From positions 1-64,000 of the forward strand of contig NZ_JBPJAQ010000005.1 in assembly GCF_051172195.1 (NCBI RefSeq): a DNA stretch of 64,000 bases. Reading direction: 5' to 3'. Below the pieces are notes generated by a model. It was not told where the DNA came from, made no database searches, and saw only the letters and a program-made list of their open reading frames with translations. Of the stretch, positions 40,958-48,977 are shown piece by piece (the first letter of the stretch is position 1; each line of letters starts with the position of its first letter). This DNA comes from Paludibaculum fermentans_A (GTDB lineage: Bacteria > Acidobacteriota > Terriglobia > Bryobacterales > Bryobacteraceae). A program made the translations under genes and the position numbers.

Positions 40958-43900
40958 TCAGCGGGCCTTGGTGACCATGGTGAATTTCTTCACCGCATAT
41001 TCGTCATGACCGGGGATGAGACTCTCCGGCACGTAGAATCCAAACTTACCCGCCGCCAGGTCAGACGCTTTGTCATTATAAGAGTCCACCACCACCCAGC
41101 GATCGCCGTTCTTTAGCTCGTGGACAATGCGGTCGGAATCGACCGTAATGCGAACTTCAAAGATCCCTGTGTCCTGAATGTGATGCTCGATCCGGGTTTG
41201 ATCGGTGGATTTGCCGTTCGCCACAAGGACGCGCGAGAAGCTGGTTTTGTCCAGGCGGAAGAGGACGTGGTTGCGGGCGTCGGTGTAGTGCAGGAACCAT
41301 TGCAGACGCTTGCCCTTGCGCTGCTGGATCTGGAACTGGAACACTCCAGCCGTGTTCGGGAGACGGTAAGTTACATTCTTGCCGCCTTTGCGGACATTCC
41401 ACTCCCCGTCATTGGACCAGCCATTGGGATCGTCGAAGTCACCCAATCCATGGGTTTCGGCCGGTTTCTTGGGTTGGCGGTCTTCCAGCGTACGCAGGGC
41501 TAGGGTCAGCGTCTGGCTCACGCCGTTCTGTACGTTGAGGTTCACAACCGAGGACGTGTGCCTGGGTGAAGATGCGAAAACGATGTAGGAGCCTTCCGGC
41601 AGCGACAGGGGATTCTGGGTCACGGGACGAGCCTGCGATTCGGGTTCGTTCGCGCGGCGGATGGTCAGCGCGGCGTCGGAGGGGGTGATGTCGAAACGGA
41701 CGGTTCCATTGACCTGCTGTGCAGGCAGTTCCACGGTAACCTGTACAGTTTCACCAGATTTGAAATCCCGGCTGACGGGTTTGGACTTGGCAGCGCCACG
41801 GTGCAATTCAAAGCTATGGTTGCCCGGCGCCACGTCCACGGAAAAACTGCCATCCGGGGCCAGGGAACCGGCGGCTTGGCCATCAATGAAAAGCTGGGCG
41901 CCCGGGGATCCCTGAATCTTGACTGTGGCCAGGCGGGCGATCTGCTTCATCTTGAATTCGACGACGGCCTCTTCGCCCTTCTTGACCTCCACATTCTGAG
42001 GGGGCGGCACTTCGAATCCGTCTTTCGAGATGGCCAGTTTGTAACTTCCGGGTTTGATACTGACCAGGCGAACCTGCCCCTGGCGGGTCTTCAGGTAGTG
42101 CGGGTAGCCGTTGATGGTGACATTGACGTTATCTTCGCCCGCCTTCACCAGAATCGTACCCATGTCTGCCTCGGCCTTGCCGAGAACAAAGGCCTGAACG
42201 ATTGGGGTTTGCGCCATCGTGAACGTCAGAGTTCGAGTGGTGGCTCCGACTTCGACGTTGACCGTGTGGGCTCCGGGCTTAACGCCAGTGATCGAAAGTC
42301 CATCCACCGGCACCGGTTGAGCCGGTTGACCATCCAGGCTGACCTTGCTGGTGGCATCGCTGTAGTAGATGACGACTCGGTCAAGGTACTGATTCACCAG
42401 CATCAGACCCAGATCCTTCACCTGAATGGGCCCAGCCAGGGTGGCCACGGAGCGAGGCGAGAGCTGGATGCCTGCGCTGACTTCGCCCTTAGGCGATACG
42501 ATTCGCAACTGATAAGAGCCTTCTCCCAGAGAATCGACCGCAAACTCGCCGGGTGCGCCGGGGTTCATGGTCTGCCCGGAAAGAGTGGCCTGGGTGACCT
42601 CCGCTTCACTCACAACGCGGACAGCGGGTTTCCATGGCTGCAGTGTCAAGTCAACGACGATTGGCGCGCCAGGACGGACGGTAAAAGTACTGAATGTGGG
42701 CTGGTAGCCTTCCAGTTCAGCGGCTGCGCGGTATTCGCCGGGCGACAGATCCAGCTTGAGGTTGGAGACCCCGCGATCCTTGTCACTGATGGCGATTCTG
42801 GCGCCCTGCGGCGTGGTACGGACTTCCACCTTCACCAACACGGGCCCCACGGGCTGCGCTTTCTTGAAGATGGCAAAAACGCTGGCGATGAGAATGAGGG
42901 CGGCGGCGCCAACCAAGCCGTAGCGTATGGCCTTTGAACCATTGACGAGGGTCGCTAGTGAGGACGGCTTAGCTGGCGGTGGCGGCGGAGCCTGGGATAC
43001 GAGTACAGGCGGGGGCGATGCGGGGGGCATGGCAGCCGGCGGCGCCATGCCGGGCACGCCCGGGACAATGGGCTTACTGGCGGAGGGGCGCTCCGTTACA
43101 GGGACAACCGGGGGAACCCCCGGCACGGGGGAAGGTGCGGGCGGCGGCGGTACCTTGACTGAGGTTTGAGGCGGTACGGGTAGCGGTGCAGGGGGCTGTG
43201 GCACGACGAGGGGAGGAGGCTGCACCGGCTGATGCGGGGGCACGTTGCCAATGGGGCCGGGTGGCGGCGGTATGACCGGGGGCGCCACGGTGGGCACGCG
43301 GGTGGGCGGCTGGGGAACAATTGGCGGCTGCGCCGGTTTGGGCGGCACGATGGACGGCGGCGGGCCCGGGGTTGAGGCGGCCGGAGGCGGCGGTGCGGGC
43401 AGCGGCGGCGGTTGGGGTACTTTGCGGACGCCGCTTTGTGTGCGGTCGAGCGTGGTGTAGAGCTGATTCAGGCGGGCGTCATTCGGATACTTCGACAAGC
43501 CCTCCTGCACGATAACAATGGCGCCTTCGAGGTCGCCCGCCGCCTGGAGCTTGCGAGCCTGGGCGGTGCACCAACCGATGAACTCTTCCTTCTTCTTGTC
43601 GGCGCGTAACGCGCGCAGGTTCAGTCCGATCGTGTGGCCGGGATCGATCTGCAGAATCTGCCCGACGAGTTCGTCGGCGCTGCCGGGGTCCGTGTCGGCC
43701 ACGTTCTTGGCTCGCAAAGCCAGGGAATTGACTAATGCGGACCGGATCATGGGGTTGTCACGATCGGTCTGGTACGCCCGCCGCAGCAGATCCAGCGCTG
43801 CTTCCGGCTGCCCTTCGGCGGCCGCTGCCCTGCCCTGTTCCAGCAATGAGACCGCGAGGCCGACCTGGGCATGTTTCTCATCCGCCATTTTGCGGAGTTC

Positions 43901-45991
43901 AATGAGTTCCTGATCGCCCGGGAACTCGGCGAGCGCCTGGGAGGCGGAGGCGGCCGCTTTGGGGAAGTCCCGCGCCTCGATGTGGCGGTCGATCTGTCGA
44001 ATCCAGCCGGAGCGGGCATCGACCAGGGCCTGCGAGTCGCGGCGCTTCTGAACGCGGTCAATCTCATACTCCAGACCGGGGAACGAGGCATGGATTGCCC
44101 GCAATACCTCCCACTGGTCGAGAGCTTCGCCGAATCTTCCTTCGTCCTCATGGAGGCGGGCCCGCGAGGCGACGCTGGAAACGAGGTCACGCTTGTCCCG
44201 GGTCAGTTTGAGGGCGCGTTCAAAGTGGCTTTCGCCGGGATGCTGGCGGAGGGCTTCTTCGAGAACGGCGACGCGGCGGTCGAGATCGGCCTCATTGTCG
44301 ACGCGGCGATCGGTCTCCGCGATGTAGGCGGAGAGATTCTGCCTCTGGCGCTCTTCCACGTCGAACTTGAGAGCCTGAAACAGGGCGTGGCCGGGATACT
44401 TGGCCAGGTACTGGTTGCAGATGGCGAGCGATCCGGCATGGTCGCCTTCCGAGAGCAGATGGCGGGCTTTATCGTAGGAGTTCTTGAGTGCTTCGTGCTC
44501 GCCTCGCACCTGTTTGTAGAAGTTCTGCAGGGCGAGCATGCGCTCGGCGTCGGTTTCGGGCGCCTGGCCGTCGAGGTTGACCCACTTCTCCAGGTTTGTC
44601 AGGGCGCTGGTGACTTCGCCGCGCTGCCAAGCGTCGCGTGCGCTGGCGACCAACCTGCTCTTTTCCTGGCGGACTTTCTCAAACTCCTGCTCCTTGCGCT
44701 GGATCTCGGCCAGCAGGGCCAGGGCGTTGGGTTCGTTTGGTCGAAGTTCCAGCAGGCTTTGGAGGGCGGTGCGGGCGTGGGTGAAGGCATTGTTCTCGAG
44801 GTGCTTCTTGGCCAGCGCGGCCCATTCTTCAATCTTCCGGGCGCGGCGCTGCTTCTCGACCTCATTGCGGAGCGCCTGAGCGTCCGTGTTTTCGGGATCG
44901 AGGTCAAGCGCCTCCTGCACTTTCCGCAGAGAAAGGGCGAACTCTTCCTCCTCGGCGAAGCGGCGGGCACTTTCCAGGAAGCCCCGGACGGTCAATTGGC
45001 GTTGGGTTTGTTCCACCTGCCGGCGCAGGAGGAGGATCTCCTGCTCGATGTGACCTTCGCACTCCAGTTCGTTGAGGATTTCGGTGGCGACCTGGTATTC
45101 GCCGCGTTCGAAGGCGCGGGAAGCGCGCTCGACGCGCGGCAGGACCTTGGCTGAATCGAAGAAATCGATGGGCTCCCCGCGCTGGGCCTTGGTGAGCGTC
45201 TCGCCGAATTCGCGGGCACTGGCATAGCGGTGCCAGGGCTGTTTGGCCATCGCTTTGTGGATGGTGCGGGAGACGTTCAGCGGCACACCCTGGACGAGTT
45301 CCGAGATGGGTGGCGGACTACTGTAAAGAATGGCGCGGGAGAGTTCCGCGTCGCTGTTGCCTTCAAACGGGCGGCGGCGGGTGAGCGATTCGTAACTGAG
45401 AACACCGAGGGCGAAGATGTCGCTGGCGACGCTGGCGGGCTTCATCTGGAGCAATTCCGGCGCCATGTAGGCCAGGGTTCCGCGTACGCTGGTCTGGGCG
45501 GAAGTCTCAACGTGAGCGATGCCGAAGTCGATGATCCGCACCGAATCATCCTCGAGGACGAAGACGTTGCTGGGCTTAAGGTCGCGGTGGATCAGGCCAC
45601 GGTCGTGGGCAGCCTGGAGGCCGCGGCAGACCTGAGTGAGGATGCCGAGGGCACGATCGATGGTGAGCCGGGCGCTGGAAGTCCGGATGAGCTCCGTGAG
45701 GGTGGTGCCGGGCAGGAGCGGCATGACGAAGTAGGGCCGCACCGCGCCCTCATGCTGCATCTCACCGATGTCGTAGATCTCGGCAATGTTCGGATGCGTA
45801 ATGGAGGCCTGGAGGCCCCACTCGCGGTAGAACAGGTCCAGAGCCGCTTTGCTCTGAACGTCGAGAATGGTTTTTAGGGCCACCTCGCGGTGCATGAGCG
45901 TGTCGTACGCTTTGTAGACAACGCCCATGCCGCCACGTCCGAGGACTTCCCGCAGCTCGTAGCGGGAGCGGCCGGACACCGGGGGATGCAT
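40958..45991 (-). CDS. Giant membrane Ser/Thr kinase with TPR-like, PEGA and LamG-like regions
   Basis: 1677 residues. Kinase domain 1-275 with glycine loop VLGRGGMGVVYKA, Lys40 (VALK), HRDLKPSNVF, DFG and MAPELLQ, all intact. Residues about 290-840 are helical, with TPR/coiled-coil repeats (e.g. GDHAGSLAICNQYLAKYPGH). A Pro-rich linker follows (about 855-1010), then one membrane helix (about 1022-1041, LVGAAALILIASVFAIF). Outside the membrane come several PEGA-like beta repeats (e.g. VKVEVRTTPQGARIAI; ATVKIQGSPGAQLFIDGQA) and a C-terminal LamG-like domain from about 1513 (GVFQFQIQQRKGKRLQWFLH). It is the last gene of the T6SS cluster. A PpkA-like regulatory role is plausible, but no PppA or Fha gene is present in the window. 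Confidence 0.88.
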   Translation of the reverse strand: MHPPVSGRSRYELREVLGRGGMGVVYKAYDTLMHREVALKTILDVQSKAALDLFYREWGLQASITHPNIAEIYDIGEMQHEGAVRPYFVMPLLPGTTLTELIRTSSARLTIDRALGILTQVCRGLQAAHDRGLIHRDLKPSNVFVLEDDSVRIIDFGIAHVETSAQTSVRGTLAYMAPELLQMKPASVASDIFALGVLSYESLTRRRPFEGNSDAELSRAILYSSPPPISELVQGVPLNVSRTIHKAMAKQPWHRYASAREFGETLTKAQRGEPIDFFDSAKVLPRVERASRAFERGEYQVATEILNELECEGHIEQEILLLRRQVEQTQRQLTVRGFLESARRFAEEEEFALSLRKVQEALDLDPENTDAQALRNEVEKQRRARKIEEWAALAKKHLENNAFTHARTALQSLLELRPNEPNALALLAEIQRKEQEFEKVRQEKSRLVASARDAWQRGEVTSALTNLEKWVNLDGQAPETDAERMLALQNFYKQVRGEHEALKNSYDKARHLLSEGDHAGSLAICNQYLAKYPGHALFQALKFDVEERQRQNLSAYIAETDRRVDNEADLDRRVAVLEEALRQHPGESHFERALKLTRDKRDLVSSVASRARLHEDEGRFGEALDQWEVLRAIHASFPGLEYEIDRVQKRRDSQALVDARSGWIRQIDRHIEARDFPKAAASASQALAEFPGDQELIELRKMADEKHAQVGLAVSLLEQGRAAAAEGQPEAALDLLRRAYQTDRDNPMIRSALVNSLALRAKNVADTDPGSADELVGQILQIDPGHTIGLNLRALRADKKKEEFIGWCTAQARKLQAAGDLEGAIVIVQEGLSKYPNDARLNQLYTTLDRTQSGVRKVPQPPPLPAPPPPAASTPGPPPSIVPPKPAQPPIVPQPPTRVPTVAPPVIPPPPGPIGNVPPHQPVQPPPLVVPQPPAPLPVPPQTSVKVPPPPAPSPVPGVPPVVPVTERPSASKPIVPGVPGMAPPAAMPPASPPPVLVSQAPPPPPAKPSSLATLVNGSKAIRYGLVGAAALILIASVFAIFKKAQPVGPVLVKVEVRTTPQGARIAISDKDRGVSNLKLDLSPGEYRAAAELEGYQPTFSTFTVRPGAPIVVDLTLQPWKPAVRVVSEAEVTQATLSGQTMNPGAPGEFAVDSLGEGSYQLRIVSPKGEVSAGIQLSPRSVATLAGPIQVKDLGLMLVNQYLDRVVIYYSDATSKVSLDGQPAQPVPVDGLSITGVKPGAHTVNVEVGATTRTLTFTMAQTPIVQAFVLGKAEADMGTILVKAGEDNVNVTINGYPHYLKTRQGQVRLVSIKPGSYKLAISKDGFEVPPPQNVEVKKGEEAVVEFKMKQIARLATVKIQGSPGAQLFIDGQAAGSLAPDGSFSVDVAPGNHSFELHRGAAKSKPVSRDFKSGETVQVTVELPAQQVNGTVRFDITPSDAALTIRRANEPESQARPVTQNPLSLPEGSYIVFASSPRHTSSVVNLNVQNGVSQTLTLALRTLEDRQPKKPAETHGLGDFDDPNGWSNDGEWNVRKGGKNVTYRLPNTAGVFQFQIQQRKGKRLQWFLHYTDARNHVLFRLDKTSFSRVLVANGKSTDQTRIEHHIQDTGIFEVRITVDSDRIVHELKNGDRWVVVDSYNDKASDLAAGKFGFYVPESLIPGHDEYAVKKFTMVTKAR

Positions 45992-46027
45992 TGCATCTCT
46001 CCTTCAGATTACGAATTCAGTCAGAGT

Positions 46028-46033
46028 ACTATA
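46028..46033 (-). promoter_or_regulatory. Candidate -10 box upstream of the kinase gene
   Basis: TATAGT on the minus strand, about 37 bases before the kinase ATG, which has GAAGGAGAG as ribosome site. The 194-bp gap to vgrG is the longest in the cluster, so a separate promoter is reasonable. No good -35 is visible. Confidence 0.35.
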
Positions 46034-46185
46034 TCAATCTACAGCGTAAAATCTAGGGTTTCCACCTCGCAAACGTGGCGCGGAGCCGCAATCCCGGCGG
46101 CTGGAGATGCCAAATTGTCGGACGAACGGCCTGCGGTTCGGGTTGCGCACGATTGGCAAATCACCAGGCCGTCATCGAAGGGTCT

Positions 46186-48948
46186 TTATCGCGGCGGCTC
46201 TTCGTCCTCCTTGGAGGCGGCTCGCGGCCTGGGGTCCGGGCGAGCGACGGGTTGTTCCACCGCGGGCAGGAAGACTTCACCACCGCTGATGGATGTGGCC
46301 GGGGGAGCGGGTGGGCCGGCCGGGGCGGTCGACCCAGGAGAAGACAGACCGGCCGCCTGTCCCGCGGCACTGCCGGCGGCAGCACCACCTGAAGGCGGGG
46401 GTTTTTCCGAAGACAGCCCGGCCGCGGGGGCGGCCTGACCAATGGCTTGCCCCAACGCCTGTTGGGCCTGCCCTGCAAGCTGGGACACGGCCTGCCGGGC
46501 CTGGTCAACAAACTGTCCGAGCCCATGCTGGACCGGGCCGGAAATTTCCGCAAATGCTCTCTGAGCCTCACCGGCGAGTTGCCCAGCCACCTGCTGGGCC
46601 TGGCCGGCTACCTGCCCCACGGCTTCCTGCGCTTTTGCGGCTAAGCCGCCTAAGGAAGTGAAGCCTGCCGCCGGTTGCCCCAACTGGCCGGCAACCGATT
46701 GTGATACCCCCTCGGCGAGGCCAGCCGTGGCTGGTCCGAGCGAGACTCCCGCCTGTGCGGCAGCTCCGGCGAGAATGCCGGAGGCACTGCCAGCGACGGC
46801 GGCTGGTCCAAGCGAAGAGGTGAGACCGCCAGCTACGCCTGCCATCGCGCCACCGAGGGAGGCACCCACTTGCGAGGCTGCCGACGCGAGTGCCCCTGAA
46901 GCTCCGGCGGCAACGCCACCCAGCGGGCCACCGAGGGCTCCGGAGGCAGCGCCGGCGAGGGGACCGGTGAGTCCAGTGAGGCCTCCCTGCAGGAGGTCGC
47001 CGGGCTTGATGGGCAGTTCGGGCAGGGAGGGGATGCCCATGCCGGCGTTCGGCAAACCGCAATTCAAGTAGACCATGGGACCCTGGATGACGATGCCCGC
47101 GGCGGTGACATCGATGTAGGAGGAGCCGCCCTGGCCCAGGAAGGTGATCCCGGCGCCTGCGTCGAGAACGATGCGGCCTTTGGCCTTCAGATGGATTTCG
47201 CCGCCGGATTCGAGGGTATACAACAGGGCAGCCTTCTGATGTGCCTGTCCGCCCACGTTGAGCGAGAGGTTCTTGCCCACCTGCTCCCGCCGTTCACCCT
47301 CCACATCGGAGTGGAGATCCTTTTTGACCTGCTCGCTTTGAATGCCATCCACGGTGAGATAGCGATTGTGTTCGACGTGCTCGTTGGTATCGTGTTCGAC
47401 GGTGATGGTCATGTCGCGTTCGGCGTGTAGCAGGAACTCTTCCTTGCCTTTTGTGTCGTCGAATCGCAGCTCGTTATAGTTGTCGGCCGAGCCTTCGCGC
47501 GTAGAGCGGGTTTTGATGCCGCTCCAGTTCTTGTTCTTGGGCAGTTCCCACGGCGGCTTCTGGGTCGCATTGTAGACCCGGCCAACGACGATGGGCCGGT
47601 CGGGGTCGCCCTCGAGGAAATCGACAAGCACTTCCTGGCCAACACGAGGCAGGAACATCGCGCCCCAGTTCTTGCCGGCCCAGGGCTGGGCGACGCGCAT
47701 GAAACACGAGCGGTCTTCGTCCTTCTTGTTCTTCTCCCGATCCCAATGGAACTGGACTTTGACCTGCCCATGGTCGTCCGTGTGGATCTCTTCGGGCTTG
47801 GGGCCCACGACGATGGCGGTCTGGACGCCACGCATGATGTGCTTGGGGGTCTTCCGCTTCGGACGGTACTGCACGGTGGCCGGGATGCATTTGAAAGAAT
47901 TGGTATAGCGGCCCGGACCGCTCAAGTCACCGGCGAAGAAGCTGCCTTCCTCGGCGGTGTGCTTGATTTCCGTGACAACGTACTGCCGGTTCTGATCTTT
48001 GCGATCGTGCCCGTACAGATCGAACTTGAAGCCGGGAGAAAGCGCCCGGCTGTCGCCGGAGCCTCGGCAAAACTCGTCGTCAAGCTCCTGCTCTTCCATG
48101 CGCGTCGTGGCCCAACTGTCGCCCTCGGGACGTTCCTCGTACTCGCCCGGGTAGTCGTAAATTTCGTACTGTTTGACCGCTGCCTTCTTGGTTTTGGCGG
48201 GGACCTCGGAAGTCAGCCTGATCTCCGGGGTGAGAAAATTCCATTCCGCATGCGAGTACTTTCCGGACTCGAACTGACTGTGAAACTCCCAATGGTAGAT
48301 GGAGTCTTCGGCATGGAAAGTACCGGGTCCGCGGTTCGTCTGGAACTTCATCCGCGCCTGATGGGGACAAGGCTGGTGCACACCGTTGTCGTCGGTGAAC
48401 ACCAGGGTATGTTTGCCCTTCTCATGCTGGAAGAAGTAGTAGATTCCTTCTTCCTCCATGAGGCGGCTGAGAAAGGAAAAATGAGTCTCGCGATATTGAG
48501 TGAGATAGGGCCACGGCGTGTGCGGCCGTTTGACCTGGTCAGAATACTGATTGAACCCAAAGCGGCGGAAGACATCCTTGAGGACCTCTTTCACCTCGAT
48601 CTTTTGGCGGATGAAGCAGTCGGTGGAACGGGTGAGGAACCACAACCAGGGCACGACTTCCGCGCCGTAGTGCACCAACCGGTCCTCATCCGGATGATGC
48701 CAAGCCTTGCTGACAACCCCATTCCACCAACGGAATTCCTTCTTTTCCCGAAGACGCACACCGAAGCTGACCGGCTTGCCGACAAGTTGATCGAGATCGA
48801 GGTCATTTTCCTCGGAAACCATCTCGAGCTGATAGCGAAACAGCCCGGACATTTCCTCGGTCCCCTCGAACGACTTGAGCAGCAGCCGGTCTTCCCCGAG
48901 AGGCGTTTCCAGTTGAAGAAACCGATTCGCCTGCTTCAGATCCCCCAT
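46186..48948 (-). CDS. vgrG: VgrG (TssI) spike protein with long Ala/Gly-rich C-terminal extension
   Basis: 920 residues. The first 620 or so are standard VgrG: gp27-like part (RFLQLETPLGEDRLLLKSFE; YLTQYRETHFSFLSRLMEEE; the EGIYYFFQHE segment), OB-fold and gp5-like spike (VKVQFHWDREKNK; RVAQPWAGKNWGAMFLPRVG; DRPIVVGRVYN; DITVEHDTNEHVEHNRYLTV-type beta prism). From about residue 630 an extension of about 290 residues is rich in Ala, Gly, Gln and Ser (GVAAGASGALASAASQVG; QVAGQAQQVAGQLAGEAQRA), ending in a Pro-rich acidic tail. No known effector motif or PAAR sequence is seen. Confidence 0.92.
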   Translation of the reverse strand: MGDLKQANRFLQLETPLGEDRLLLKSFEGTEEMSGLFRYQLEMVSEENDLDLDQLVGKPVSFGVRLREKKEFRWWNGVVSKAWHHPDEDRLVHYGAEVVPWLWFLTRSTDCFIRQKIEVKEVLKDVFRRFGFNQYSDQVKRPHTPWPYLTQYRETHFSFLSRLMEEEGIYYFFQHEKGKHTLVFTDDNGVHQPCPHQARMKFQTNRGPGTFHAEDSIYHWEFHSQFESGKYSHAEWNFLTPEIRLTSEVPAKTKKAAVKQYEIYDYPGEYEERPEGDSWATTRMEEQELDDEFCRGSGDSRALSPGFKFDLYGHDRKDQNRQYVVTEIKHTAEEGSFFAGDLSGPGRYTNSFKCIPATVQYRPKRKTPKHIMRGVQTAIVVGPKPEEIHTDDHGQVKVQFHWDREKNKKDEDRSCFMRVAQPWAGKNWGAMFLPRVGQEVLVDFLEGDPDRPIVVGRVYNATQKPPWELPKNKNWSGIKTRSTREGSADNYNELRFDDTKGKEEFLLHAERDMTITVEHDTNEHVEHNRYLTVDGIQSEQVKKDLHSDVEGERREQVGKNLSLNVGGQAHQKAALLYTLESGGEIHLKAKGRIVLDAGAGITFLGQGGSSYIDVTAAGIVIQGPMVYLNCGLPNAGMGIPSLPELPIKPGDLLQGGLTGLTGPLAGAASGALGGPLGGVAAGASGALASAASQVGASLGGAMAGVAGGLTSSLGPAAVAGSASGILAGAAAQAGVSLGPATAGLAEGVSQSVAGQLGQPAAGFTSLGGLAAKAQEAVGQVAGQAQQVAGQLAGEAQRAFAEISGPVQHGLGQFVDQARQAVSQLAGQAQQALGQAIGQAAPAAGLSSEKPPPSGGAAAGSAAGQAAGLSSPGSTAPAGPPAPPATSISGGEVFLPAVEQPVARPDPRPRAASKEDEEPPR

Positions 48949-48977
48949 ACACAGTGCCTCCGCGCACCCGGCTTGGT

